DNA of 64,000 bases, from contig CANNSB010000008.1 in assembly GCA_947510165.1 (NCBI GenBank), forward strand, positions 1 to 64,000, written 5' to 3'. Below the pieces are notes generated by a model. The model was not told where the DNA came from. It worked only from the letters and a program-made list of their open reading frames with translations, and did no database searches. Positions 48,298 through 57,780 of this stretch are shown piece by piece (position 1 is the stretch's first letter; every line of letters begins with the position of its first letter). Source of the stretch: an uncultured Clostridia bacterium. Lineage in GTDB: Bacteria; Bacillota; Clostridia; Oscillospirales; Ruminococcaceae. A program made the translations under genes and the position numbers.

Positions 48298-48840
48298 TTA
48301 ACTATCAATTATCTTTGATGAAGTAACTTTTGTATACTTAGAAGTTCTAGAAGTTAATTTATATAAATCTTCCAATTTTATTGATAATTTTCTTTTACGC
48401 TTTTCTAAAGATAAAATTTCATCATCTAGGGTGGATGAGCCTTTAGCACGAAAAGATCCAGAAGATTCAACTTTCTTTTTTTTAAGTTTTAGCGTACCTA
48501 TACGAGAACATATAGATATATATTCATCCCTAAGATTATTATTTTTTAAAAATTCTTTTGCATATAAATTAGGAGAATTTGTTACTAATATTTTTCTAAT
48601 TAAAGGAATTCGATTTATATCTTCTTCCTTCTCTACAACTATATCTTTTTTAATAATATTTTCATCAATATAATTTTGATCTTTTGTATTTAAAATTTTA
48701 TCTACATTAGTATCGTATTTTATATTTAAATCATCAATAACATTTATTTCTTTTTTATCTATATCTGTATTATTTTTATTTTTATATATTTTTTGAGATT
48801 CTGGTTGTGTATTTCCAAAAAAATTTAAAATATTTTTCAT
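48298..48840 (-). CDS. Unrecognised charged protein
   Basis: 180 aa from ATG 48840. The N-terminal 80 residues are Asn/Asp/Lys-rich and probably disordered. The second half contains a Lys-rich helix, a Ser/Gly linker (ESSGSFRAKGSSTLDDE) and a likely coiled coil. No membrane segment or signal peptide. It converges tail to tail with the SDR gene, with 1 nt between stop codons. No function can be assigned. Confidence 0.65.
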   Translation of the reverse strand: MKNILNFFGNTQPESQKIYKNKNNTDIDKKEINVIDDLNIKYDTNVDKILNTKDQNYIDENIIKKDIVVEKEEDINRIPLIRKILVTNSPNLYAKEFLKNNNLRDEYISICSRIGTLKLKKKKVESSGSFRAKGSSTLDDEILSLEKRKRKLSIKLEDLYKLTSRTSKYTKVTSSKIIDS

Positions 48841-48985
48841 AATTAAAATCATCTCCAGACTTTATTGTATATCTTAATATTCAAATCATAATAAAATGTT
48901 TGATATAAATTTATCAAATAACGTAGAATACTAATATAATGTAATAAGATGTAATTAACTTTGTAATTTTTATGTAATAAAATAT

Positions 48986-49018
48986 AAAAAGCATAGTATT
49001 TTAACTATGCTTTTTATA
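48986..49018. terminator. Terminator after the 185-aa beta-rich protein gene
   Basis: A perfect 12-bp stem (48986-48997 with 49004-49015), 6-nt loop, A-run and T-run at the ends. On the minus strand it lies 7 nt past the stop of the gene at 49023. Confidence 0.85.
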
Positions 49019-49022
49019 TTTT

Positions 49023-49580
49023 TTAATTTTCCAATAAAGATTTATTAAATAATAATGATCCATCAATATTTAAACCAGAATAATTTTTATCTGTAACCAA
49101 AAATTCTTGTAGACCCGCTAAACTATTTTTAATATAAATAGTTTGATTTTGTTTAGTCATATTAATGGATATAACATCAAGATTTATATTGTGAATATTA
49201 TCACTAGATATTTGTTTTATAAATATAGTGTATGGTTTTTCTATTGTTCCAAAAGGAATATAATTAAATAAACCAATGCCAAATTCATTAATATTAATGG
49301 GATCTCCGTATGTTTCTATCCCATCTTTACTACATCTTATAAATGTTCCATCAACTATAGGCGAACCTATTTCTAATCCAGTTTCATTTACATTAAGCGT
49401 TAGACTACCTATGGCAGAGATAGTAAATTTTTCTGTTTTAGATTCTAAATTTGCTAAAAAAGTTTCAGGAGATAAACTTTTTGAATCATATCCAAAAACC
49501 TCTGCTGACACATCATAATTACCAGCAGGTAATCGTTGACTTCCCGAGCCATTAGAAATATTCACTTTATAATTGGACAT
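49023..49580 (-). CDS. Unrecognised beta-rich protein
   Basis: 185 aa. Start ATG 49580 behind AGGAG. The sequence has no signal peptide and no membrane helix and reads as alternating strands. The N-terminal third (LPAGNYDVSAEVFGYDSKSL, SAIGSLTLNVNETG) looks like an immunoglobulin- or prealbumin-like repeat as found in surface proteins with T-G-L-like turns. Single gene with its own terminator. Function unknown; not to be taken as secreted on this evidence. Confidence 0.7.
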   Translation of the reverse strand: MSNYKVNISNGSGSQRLPAGNYDVSAEVFGYDSKSLSPETFLANLESKTEKFTISAIGSLTLNVNETGLEIGSPIVDGTFIRCSKDGIETYGDPININEFGIGLFNYIPFGTIEKPYTIFIKQISSDNIHNINLDVISINMTKQNQTIYIKNSLAGLQEFLVTDKNYSGLNIDGSLLFNKSLLEN

Positions 49581-49718
49581 AAAATCATAACTCCTTTATC
49601 AATAAGTTTTAAAGTATTTTTTATTAAATATTATTTAATAAAAAAGCCAACCTATATAAAGTATGCAGAAGATATAGTATTTGGTACATAGCTATTGTGA
49701 TATAAATATAATGGTAGT

Positions 49719-50333
49719 TTAATAATTATAAACAATTGTTAAACTACCATTATTAACAGATATATATGAGTTCTCTCCTATAAATTTATTACTTATACCT
49801 ATAGGATTTAAACAGGTCATATATCCGTTAAGCATTTTATATTCTAACCCAACTATATCAACACCATCTGCATGACTACTAGTACAAAATATTGATATAT
49901 CTCCAACCATTGATTTATCAAAATTCATTTTATCATTTGTAATACAAGTTATAATTTCTTGCTTTCCAAATATAGAAACTTTTTTACCTATAGAAGAAAT
50001 ATAATTTGCTATTTGTAAATTACCAATTGTATGATCCATCCGCTTTCCAAGAGCTCCATAGATATGAAAAATATCATATCCCATAGAAATTCCTTTTTGT
50101 ACAGCAAGCATTAGATCTGTTTCATCCTTTTTCACAGGATATATACTTGTTTTAATATTATCATCAAATTTATACGATATAGAATCAAAATCTCCAACTA
50201 TAAAATCAACTTGTATATCATTTTCTTTTAAGTAATTATACCCACCATCAGCAGCTATAATTATATCTTGATTCCCTATTTTTAAATTATAACAATAAAC
50301 ATCTCCCGCTCCAAATATAATGCATTTTTTCAT
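49719..50333 (-). CDS. thiN: Thiamine diphosphokinase
   Basis: Converts thiamine to thiamine diphosphate. 204 aa. Motifs: IIIAADGGYNYLKENDI, IVGDFDSIS, KDETDLMLAVQKGI, and HIYGALGKRMDHTIGNL. In Bacillus thiN lies in the rsgA-rpe-thiN-spoVM run; here it stands alone 26 kb away. An inverted repeat covers its last codons (about 49709-49750) and may act as a terminator. Confidence 0.93.
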   Translation of the reverse strand: MKKCIIFGAGDVYCYNLKIGNQDIIIAADGGYNYLKENDIQVDFIVGDFDSISYKFDDNIKTSIYPVKKDETDLMLAVQKGISMGYDIFHIYGALGKRMDHTIGNLQIANYISSIGKKVSIFGKQEIITCITNDKMNFDKSMVGDISIFCTSSHADGVDIVGLEYKMLNGYMTCLNPIGISNKFIGENSYISVNNGSLTIVYNY

Positions 50334-50438
50334 TTTTTATATTACCTCTTTGATTAATATCAACTTCAAAATAATATGATATTTAAAACACATAAAATAT
50401 AAATTAATTAATATAATATTAGTAAATAATAAATTAGA

Positions 50439-50927
50439 ATGAAGGTGAATAATATCTTTTATTTAATAAAATTAATTCCTCTAATTATAAGCATATCGAT
50501 AAGTTTAGGGATAGGCTTTTTATCTAGTATATTTTCTGGAAACTCTTTTAAGATATATAAAAATTTGATTCTACCACCTTTATCTCCTCCGCCATCTTTA
50601 TTCCCAATAGTTTGGACAATATTATTTATACTAATGGGAATATCTAGTTATATTATATTTAATTCTAAAGGCGAAAATAAAACTATATCTATTATTATAT
50701 ACTTTTCACAACTTATTTTAAACTTTTTTTGGCCTATTGTCTTTTTTAAATTTGAAAAATATTTACTATCGCTAATATTGATCCTAATATTAGTAATATT
50801 TATAATAATAATGATAATAAATTTTTATAAAATAGATAAGATATCGGGTATATTACAAATTCCTTATTTTTTATGGGTTATATTTGCAACATATTTAAAT
50901 ATTGCAATATATATATTAAATAAATAA
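50439..50927 (+). CDS. TspO/MBR-family membrane protein
   Basis: 162 aa with five membrane helices. Family signatures are the Pro-rich LILPPLSPPPSLFPIVWTIL after helix 1 and the Trp/Asn-containing LILNFFWPIVFF and IPYFLWVIFATYLN in later helices. TspO proteins bind porphyrins or tetrapyrroles. The ATG at 50439 has no upstream Shine-Dalgarno; an AAGGTG lies just inside the frame (50441-50446), so the true start may be a few codons later at a non-standard codon. It converges with essC. Confidence 0.88.
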   Translation: MKVNNIFYLIKLIPLIISISISLGIGFLSSIFSGNSFKIYKNLILPPLSPPPSLFPIVWTILFILMGISSYIIFNSKGENKTISIIIYFSQLILNFFWPIVFFKFEKYLLSLILILILVIFIIIMIINFYKIDKISGILQIPYFLWVIFATYLNIAIYILNK

Positions 50928-50945
50928 ATATTAATTTTTCCTTCA

Positions 50946-53900
50946 TTATATATTTGATTTTGGAATTTTAATTTTTATTAAACTACCCTTTGCAAAAATC
51001 AAACCTTGGTCTAATGGAAATTTGTCGCTACGTTGATGAGGGATAGAAAATATAGATTGCTCATTTGGATTTCCAAGTATTATTCCATTAAAACTTTCTT
51101 TAAAAATTTTGCTTATCTGGTCAAATCCTCTAAGTTTATTTGTCAAAGTTGTCGCTATTATAGAAATATTCAGCTGTAAGCAGGTTATAATTATATTTTC
51201 TGCTTTACTATTTTTGGTGTTTTTTAATAACTCAATAAAATTATCACAATCATCTATAATTATATACACATCTTTTAATTTACTATAAAAATCTTTTGGT
51301 TTTAATTCAGGATTTGATTCTTTTTTTAAAATATATTCTCGCTGTCTAGACTCTATTAACAAATCAAGCTTTTCTAATAAAATATTAGTATCATTTATAT
51401 TTTCTATATATAAACTATCTTTAACAATGGATTTTAAAGGGTATAACTCCAGATCTTTAGAATCTACAATAAACAATATAGAATTTATATCTATAAAAGA
51501 TATAATATTTTTTATAATATTAGTTTTTCCTTTTTGTGATCCACCTATAATTAAATTAACTCCATTTTTTATATTAAAATATTGTGGTTCAACATCTTCT
51601 ATATCCAAACCAATAGGTATATAACTATTATCTAAATAACTCTTAATATATGTTTTAAATAAATCTAAAGTTAAAACTTCAGGTAACATAGGTATGCCTT
51701 TAATTGGTTCTCCTGAATATCCATTTTTTATATATTCACATATATTTTTTATACTATTACTATATTCTATTTCATTATTAAATATATCAGCTACATATAT
51801 CTGCATAATACTTACATTTTCTAATTTAACTAATGATCTACCCTTAATTTCTCCTATTTTATACGGAGATCTACCAATAATATTATTAATTTCTGAATGA
51901 TCAAACATATATAAACATATTTTAGTTTTAATATTATTTAAAACAGCATATTTAATAGAACTTTCTCTAGAAGCTGTTATAATTATATATATACCCATAC
52001 TTGGTCCATCTCTAGACAGTTTTGTTATAAAGTCTTCTATCTCATAATCTATTTCCTTTATAACATCATAGTTATCTATAAAAACAACTATTGCAAAAAG
52101 CTTTTTTTTAACAATAGTATTGTACATATTAAAATTTACAGCACCTTCTTTTGCAAATAAAGATTTTCTTAAACTAAGCTCTTTGCTAATTATTTTTATA
52201 AATTTATTAAATTTTTCTATATCATCAAAGCTTATATAATCCGTAGTATGAGGAAGAATTTTTAATTGAATTAATGATGCGTTTCCAAAATCTATAATAT
52301 AGAACCGTAAAAAATTAGGATTATTTTTTATACCAAGTCCTATTGCTATAGTTATAATAGATGTTGATTTTCCAAAACCAGATGAACCAAATATAACCAA
52401 ATTACCATCTTTCATTAAATCAATTTGATAATCTTGTTGACTTTGTTTTTCCGGAATATCTACAATTCCAAGATGAAAAATAAGATCTATATCTATAATG
52501 TTATCTAAAGAATACTCTTTTTCTAATTTTATATAAGGGGAAATAATTTGTTCTTTTAAATTTGGTAGCCAAGGTTTTTCTACATCTTGTAGATCCATAG
52601 AACTATATATTTTATTTATATAATTTATAACAACATCTAGTTCTGTTTCTTTTACGCTGTTGTCTATATCAGAAAGACTTAGATCTTTATTTAGAAGAAC
52701 ACCCTGCCCAAGCTCGTTTAATAAAAAAATTCTATCATCAACTATATTAATTTCTTTATCATTTATAAAATTAGCTCCACTCCAAGCAGATTGAAAAAGT
52801 TCATAAATTTCATTGTTTCCAACTTGTAAATATGCTCTTCCTGGAAGAGTTATATTAGCAGCATCAGGAGTTTTAATTATTTCATTACTATCCCCTTCAT
52901 TTGCAACTTTTAACGCTAATTTAAATTTTGAATTTGTCCATATTTGATCATCCACAACACCACTTGGCTTTTGTGTAGCCAATATTAAATGAATTCCTAA
53001 ACTTCTTCCTATTCTAGCAGCACTCACAAGTTCGCTCATAAACTCTGGCTGTTCTTTTTTCAACTCTGCAAATTCATCAGAAATAATAAAAAGGTGTGGT
53101 ATGGGATTTTCTGCTTCACCATTTTTAAATATTTTATTATATTGATTTATATGATTTACATTATATTGACTAAAAATTTTTTGTCTTCTAGAAAGTTCAC
53201 TCTTTATGGATGCCATCGCTCTCATACTTTGTGATCCGTCTAGATTTGTTATAGATCCTAATAGATGAGGAAGGTTTTTAAACAAGCCTGCCATTCCTCC
53301 GCCTTTATAATCAATTAATAAAAATCCAACTTCATAAGGATGAAAGTTGACAGCTAATGATAAAATATATGACTGAACTATTTCACTCTTTCCAGATCCT
53401 GTTGTTCCAGCGACTAGACCATGTGGGCCGTGTGCTTTTTCGTGTAAATCTAAATTAACTATATCTTTTTCACCTCTTAGACCAAGAGGAACTGCCAATG
53501 TTTTATGAGAAGAATTTTTACGCCACCTATTTTCTATATCTAATTCTTCTGGAGTTTGAACTCCATATAAACCAAAAAAAGTTATACTTTCAGGAATTTG
53601 TGATTTCATTCCTTTTACATGATCTATCGATGCAATCTTTCTTGAAACCATATCTAAGTTTATTTCTTTTAAACAATCTAACTGAATTTTTGTATTCGAT
53701 ATTTTAGATTCATTTAATAATAATAATCCTGTTTTGCTATCTTCTAATATAAGTATTGTTTTTATATTTTCAGGAATATTTGACTTGGTATAGGTTGTAT
53801 ATATAATAGAAAATCCCAAATCTAAATTATCTTGTTGAAAATATTCCATTATAGAATGATTTAAAACTAATTTTGGATCTTCTAAAATAAATATATAGTG

Positions 53901-55397
53901 TGGAAAAAACACACATTCTTTTTTATCATCATCTTTTTTAGATTTTCTATTCTTCAAAATCTGTAATATACTTCCTAAAACTTGATCCCTTGCTCTATTT
54001 GTGCTAACTAATCCAGAAACATTAATAGCTTTTATCTTTAAATGGGGATACCATTTCATCCATTTAAATTTATCTTCATATTCACTTGAATAAAAAAGAA
54101 GAATCTCTATATCATTATAACTATGCCTGAATGTTAAATTATAAATTATGTTTTGTAATATATTATGTATATTTTTAACTTCACCAACTATACCTAGGTG
54201 TGAATTCCTTAAATTTATAGATAACGGTAACTTTTTTAAAGTTTTAAACTTTTTATATATACTTTTTGCTTCATCTATAAGAATATCATTTTCTAAATCA
54301 AGCTCATTATCTTCAAAGCTTAAATTATAAGAGGCTTTAGTATCGCTTTTTCCCAATGATATATTTAAAAAATCATCATCATTAATACTAACTTCATATA
54401 TACGATTACTATAATTTTTAATCATATATTCAATCTGTTTTGCGCTAGGATTGTTATACTCTAATGCATCTATTTGACGATTTTTTAATAAATTCAATTT
54501 TTTTCTAATTTTCAAAAGATAATCATTGTACACTTGTTTTCTTCTTTTAATCTTATTTTTTATATCAAAAGTTTTTTTAATATATGAAGTTAAAGAAAAT
54601 GTGGTAGTCATAAAAGTTCCTACAATACTCATAATAATAAACAGTCCTCTAGGCTGAAATATACTTATGACAATAGTTAAACTAGTCATAACAATTGGGG
54701 GTATTATAATTTTTATTAATTCTCCCTTTTCTCTCTTTGGTTTAACTACAGGTTTTAGTATAGATATATTTTCAGTTGGAACTCTTTTTACAATTCTCGG
54801 AGATTTATTGTAAAAAGGAAAATTATCAAATAATTTATCTTGATATATATATTCTTCTATAGATGTATCATAATCTTTTTTAGACCCTATTATAATTAAA
54901 TAACTTTTATAAATATTTATCCTTAAATTATTAATTACAAACAGATCTCCATATTCATAATTTATACTATTTTTAGATACTAACCTTCCGTTATGATATA
55001 TATTTATACTATTTATTAATATTGTTAAATTATTATTTAATCTTTTAAATAATAATTGAATATTTTTATCTATATTCAACTTTATATTAGAAAAAGTATC
55101 GTTTCCTATAACTAAATTATCAAATAGTTTAAAATAAGAAGTGTTTTTTTCTATATTTTTAAAATACAGAAAAGATATTTCATCAGAAACTATATATTCC
55201 TTATAAGGAATTATTTCTTTACTATTTTGATTATTTTTATTAATTAAAATAAGTTTATCATTTTTAATTTCAAATTCTACTTCTTTATTATCATTTTTAG
55301 ATAATTTATAATCTTTATCAAGATATAAAAATTTTTCTAAAATATATTCAAAACAATAATTTTTATTTTTCACAATTAAAATATGTCTATTTTTCAT
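50946..55397 (-). CDS. essC: Type VII secretion ATPase EssC
   Basis: Motor and core channel protein of the Firmicutes T7SS, 1483 aa. In order: N-terminal FHA-like region (to about 180), two membrane helices (about 230-275), then three FtsK/SpoIIIE ATPase domains. All three P loops are intact: GTTGSGKSE (about 665), GSSGFGKST (about 1005) and GGSQKGKTN (about 1285). Walker B of domain 1 is HLFIISDEFAELKKE. In Staphylococcus the C-terminal ATPase domain is the strain-variable part that selects effectors. It is the last gene of the esx operon and carries no visible terminator before converging with tspO. Confidence 0.95.
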   Translation of the reverse strand: MKNRHILIVKNKNYCFEYILEKFLYLDKDYKLSKNDNKEVEFEIKNDKLILINKNNQNSKEIIPYKEYIVSDEISFLYFKNIEKNTSYFKLFDNLVIGNDTFSNIKLNIDKNIQLLFKRLNNNLTILINSINIYHNGRLVSKNSINYEYGDLFVINNLRINIYKSYLIIIGSKKDYDTSIEEYIYQDKLFDNFPFYNKSPRIVKRVPTENISILKPVVKPKREKGELIKIIIPPIVMTSLTIVISIFQPRGLFIIMSIVGTFMTTTFSLTSYIKKTFDIKNKIKRRKQVYNDYLLKIRKKLNLLKNRQIDALEYNNPSAKQIEYMIKNYSNRIYEVSINDDDFLNISLGKSDTKASYNLSFEDNELDLENDILIDEAKSIYKKFKTLKKLPLSINLRNSHLGIVGEVKNIHNILQNIIYNLTFRHSYNDIEILLFYSSEYEDKFKWMKWYPHLKIKAINVSGLVSTNRARDQVLGSILQILKNRKSKKDDDKKECVFFPHYIFILEDPKLVLNHSIMEYFQQDNLDLGFSIIYTTYTKSNIPENIKTILILEDSKTGLLLLNESKISNTKIQLDCLKEINLDMVSRKIASIDHVKGMKSQIPESITFFGLYGVQTPEELDIENRWRKNSSHKTLAVPLGLRGEKDIVNLDLHEKAHGPHGLVAGTTGSGKSEIVQSYILSLAVNFHPYEVGFLLIDYKGGGMAGLFKNLPHLLGSITNLDGSQSMRAMASIKSELSRRQKIFSQYNVNHINQYNKIFKNGEAENPIPHLFIISDEFAELKKEQPEFMSELVSAARIGRSLGIHLILATQKPSGVVDDQIWTNSKFKLALKVANEGDSNEIIKTPDAANITLPGRAYLQVGNNEIYELFQSAWSGANFINDKEINIVDDRIFLLNELGQGVLLNKDLSLSDIDNSVKETELDVVINYINKIYSSMDLQDVEKPWLPNLKEQIISPYIKLEKEYSLDNIIDIDLIFHLGIVDIPEKQSQQDYQIDLMKDGNLVIFGSSGFGKSTSIITIAIGLGIKNNPNFLRFYIIDFGNASLIQLKILPHTTDYISFDDIEKFNKFIKIISKELSLRKSLFAKEGAVNFNMYNTIVKKKLFAIVVFIDNYDVIKEIDYEIEDFITKLSRDGPSMGIYIIITASRESSIKYAVLNNIKTKICLYMFDHSEINNIIGRSPYKIGEIKGRSLVKLENVSIMQIYVADIFNNEIEYSNSIKNICEYIKNGYSGEPIKGIPMLPEVLTLDLFKTYIKSYLDNSYIPIGLDIEDVEPQYFNIKNGVNLIIGGSQKGKTNIIKNIISFIDINSILFIVDSKDLELYPLKSIVKDSLYIENINDTNILLEKLDLLIESRQREYILKKESNPELKPKDFYSKLKDVYIIIDDCDNFIELLKNTKNSKAENIIITCLQLNISIIATTLTNKLRGFDQISKIFKESFNGIILGNPNEQSIFSIPHQRSDKFPLDQGLIFAKGSLIKIKIPKSNI

Positions 55398-55425
55398 ATA
55401 TTATCCTAAAAGTAATATTAAAATA

Positions 55426-56544
55426 TCACTTTGGTATTTCCTCTCTTATCTTTTGATCAATATTTTTAATTTCTTCATCTATCTCTTTTAAAATTGTTTC
55501 TTTTTCTTCCCCTTTTATATTTAAATCTCCTTCAATATATATCTTTTTTTTCATATAAGAATATAATATATATTGATTGTCACCTAACTGTTTTCCAATA
55601 TCGATAGCATCATCATATAAACCTTTTCCTAAATATATCCAAAATTCAAAAAATTTTTCATCACTAGTTAAAATAATATTAGATAATATATTGTTTTTTT
55701 GATTATCTGCTAAATTTTCTAAATTTATATAAGATATACATAAAAAATATTTTGTATCTCTATCCATTTCAAATAAAGAAACATTTTTTAAATCATCAAT
55801 AACTTGTCCATAATCTTTATGTATATAATTATTATTTGCAGTTATAATAACATTCTTTAAAGGCAGTCTATATCCTGATTCATAAAATATATAACCGCAA
55901 CTTATAACAAATAAAATACTAATTAAAATACTAATTCTTTTATATAAATAAAAAGATTTTTTATTTATATTTATTGTTTTTTGACTTTTATATAAAACTG
56001 AATTTTTATATTCTATAAATAACTCTTCATAAATTAAATTAATATTATCTAATTTATTAATCTTACTTAAAAATTTATCTTTATTTAAAATATCTAATCC
56101 CCCATAAAAATAATCATCATAAGTATATCTATCTTGTAACAAACAACCCATTAAACTTTTAACTTGATCCGTATACATATTACTATTATCTTCTTTAAAT
56201 CCTTTTATAAAATCTCTTTTTAAAAATTTTATATTAAAATCTATATCAAAAAATATATTTGATGGGTTCAAATTTACAAAAAATTCATCAATATTATTTA
56301 AAGATTTTATAACATTTAACAATAATTTAATTTTATTTAATTTTTCTTTTAACTTTGAGCTAGCTAAACATTCTAAATTTTTAATATTATATTCAAAATT
56401 TAGATAATCTTCTTCTATTTCTACGCTACATGGAATTAAATAATCTTTTTCATATGATAATTTAACAAAAAAAGTTTTATTTAATAAATTATACTCAGAT
56501 AATTTATCTTTTGTTTTTATAATTTCATCAATTTTATTTTCCAT
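55426..56544 (-). CDS. essB: Type VII secretion protein EssB (YukC)
   Basis: Bitopic membrane component, 372 aa. The cytoplasmic N-terminal half is a pseudokinase fold (about 1-200, with NLNPSNIFFDIDFNIKFLKRD in the place of the catalytic loop). One membrane helix is at about 208-228. The outer C-terminal part is helical and ends in a charged coiled coil. Between esaB and essC, which fixes its identity despite low sequence conservation. Confidence 0.88.
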   Translation of the reverse strand: MENKIDEIIKTKDKLSEYNLLNKTFFVKLSYEKDYLIPCSVEIEEDYLNFEYNIKNLECLASSKLKEKLNKIKLLLNVIKSLNNIDEFFVNLNPSNIFFDIDFNIKFLKRDFIKGFKEDNSNMYTDQVKSLMGCLLQDRYTYDDYFYGGLDILNKDKFLSKINKLDNINLIYEELFIEYKNSVLYKSQKTININKKSFYLYKRISILISILFVISCGYIFYESGYRLPLKNVIITANNNYIHKDYGQVIDDLKNVSLFEMDRDTKYFLCISYINLENLADNQKNNILSNIILTSDEKFFEFWIYLGKGLYDDAIDIGKQLGDNQYILYSYMKKKIYIEGDLNIKGEEKETILKEIDEEIKNIDQKIREEIPK

Positions 56545-56553
56545 AAATTCTCC

Positions 56554-56790
56554 CTATAAAATTTCTAATATATCTCCATTAAATATTTTCGAATCTATAT
56601 ATCTATTATAAACACTGATTGTATCTTTAAATATAAAAGATTTTACAAAAAACACTTTATCAATATCTACAGAAAAATTTAAAGTATCATTTAAAACAAC
56701 TATTGTATCTAATATTCTTTGTTTAGAATCAACAATTATATCAAATTTTTTATTATATAATTTATTATTAAATGTTAGAGTAATCGTCAT
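56554..56790 (-). CDS. esaB: Ubiquitin-like EsaB/YukD protein
   Basis: 78 aa with a beta-grasp pattern (ITLTFNNKLYNKKFDIIVDS, then a helix, then SVYNRYIDSKIFNGDILEIL). It matches YukD/EsaB, a small cytoplasmic T7SS component whose exact role is not settled. It overlaps the end of essA by 23 nt and essB starts 9 nt after it. Confidence 0.87.
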   Translation of the reverse strand: MTITLTFNNKLYNKKFDIIVDSKQRILDTIVVLNDTLNFSVDIDKVFFVKSFIFKDTISVYNRYIDSKIFNGDILEIL

Positions 56791-57253
56791 AACTATTTTC
56801 CTTTTTAAACTTTAAAATATAATATTTATTAGTTAATAAATATGTAGTAAATATACCTAAAAAACATAATGATAAAATAATTAAATTATATGTTTTTTTA
56901 TTATTTTCATCTTCTTTTTTAATAATAGGATTATTTTTTATAGTATTAAAGAGATTATATTCTATAGTTTTATTCCTAAAATAATCTTCTGTATCTTTTT
57001 TAATAGATTCTTTTTCAAATGTTTTTTCAATTATCTTATTTTTTTCTTCTATATCTATATAGTTTTTATATTCAACTTTTTCTATATATTCATCAAAAAA
57101 CACAGGTATCTTATATATGTCGGTAATAGAACTATAGGATTCTTTTTTTTCTTTGAAGACAGATGGATCTAATATTAGATTTTCATTAGCCAAAACTTTA
57201 TTTAAAGATAATATATATATTGTAATAATTAAAAAAGATAGATGTTTTTTCAA
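56768..57253 (-). CDS. essA: EssA-like type VII secretion membrane protein
   Basis: 161 aa from a TTG at 57253 with GGAG upstream. It has a signal-like N-terminal segment (about 5-22), a charged outer region of about 85 residues, and one membrane helix near residues 122-142 followed by a short basic tail. Sequence similarity to EssA is weak to the eye; the assignment rests on this topology and on its position between esxA and esaB, the same as essA in Staphylococcus. No esaA gene is seen in the operon. Confidence 0.7.
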   Translation of the reverse strand: MKKHLSFLIITIYILSLNKVLANENLILDPSVFKEKKESYSSITDIYKIPVFFDEYIEKVEYKNYIDIEEKNKIIEKTFEKESIKKDTEDYFRNKTIEYNLFNTIKNNPIIKKEDENNKKTYNLIILSLCFLGIFTTYLLTNKYYILKFKKENSYDDYSNI

Positions 57254-57275
57254 AATAAACTCCTATAATAAAGAT

Positions 57276-57311
57276 ACCTCCTATAAATTTTAATTATAAT
57301 TTATAGGAGGT
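57276..57311 (-). promoter_or_regulatory. Intercistronic hairpin between esxA and essA
   Basis: A perfect 14-bp stem (57276-57289 with 57298-57311), 8-nt loop, 10 nt past the esxA stop codon. On the minus strand the 3' arm ends in AGGAGGT, a full Shine-Dalgarno locked in the stem. No long U-run follows. It probably stabilises the esxA message or partly terminates, so that EsxA is made in excess over the membrane machinery. Confidence 0.6.
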
Positions 57312-57321
57312 TATATAATAT

Positions 57322-57615
57322 TTATTGATTTATTTGTTTTGACAACTCTAAATCAAGATTTTCTAATTGATTTGCTGTTCCTTCTAATTTTTGTGCAATA
57401 TCATCAATCAACTCTTTTGTTTGATTAAAAGCTGGCTTTAGTTCTTCAAATCTAGCTTTAAAAGCCTCGCTTGCTTTACCTTCCCATTCTTCCTGAAGTT
57501 GATTAAGTAATCTTTCCATATTATTTATAGTTTCTTGAAATTTTTCACCCTCAGAATGGTATTCACGTGATCTACCTCTCATATCATCAGGGGTTAATCT
57601 AATTTGTCCTGCCAT
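57322..57615 (-). CDS. esxA: WXG100-family secreted protein EsxA
   Basis: Small helical-hairpin protein, 97 aa, core substrate of the T7SS. The WxG turn is in EEWEGKASEAF near residue 44, with helices on each side. The C-terminal YxxxD/E-type signal is not obvious; the tail is LELSKQINQ. AGGAGG lies before the ATG. First gene of the esx operon. Confidence 0.96.
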   Translation of the reverse strand: MAGQIRLTPDDMRGRSREYHSEGEKFQETINNMERLLNQLQEEWEGKASEAFKARFEELKPAFNQTKELIDDIAQKLEGTANQLENLDLELSKQINQ

Positions 57616-57681
57616 TATTAAATCCTCCTAAAAACTTTTAATATTAATTTATTATATGATAAATAAAAATATACTACATTC

Positions 57682-57715
57682 AGTATATTTAATATTATTG
57701 TATTTTATTGTCGAA
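57682..57715 (-). promoter_or_regulatory. esxA promoter with exact Spo0A box and 21-nt spacer
   Basis: On the minus strand TTCGACA (57715-57709) is a perfect Spo0A box and a near-consensus -35 (TCGACA). After 21 nt comes TATACT (57687-57682) as -10. This is the same arrangement as at spoIIG (572-605). The start codon of esxA is 66 nt downstream of the -10. Regulation by Spo0A is inferred from the pattern. Confidence 0.55.
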
Positions 57716-57780
57716 TTATAAATTAATATTAGATAAATAAAAATATTTGCAATTGATTTGTTTAAAATACATAATTCGAC
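57710..57780. repeat. 10-bp inverted repeat framing the esxA/amidase divergent region
   Basis: GTCGAATTAT (57710-57719) and ATAATTCGAC (57771-57780) are exact reverse complements 51 bp apart. Each arm contains a Spo0A box core (TGTCGAA exact on the left; TTCGACT, 6 of 7, on the right), one at each divergent promoter. Confidence 0.65.
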
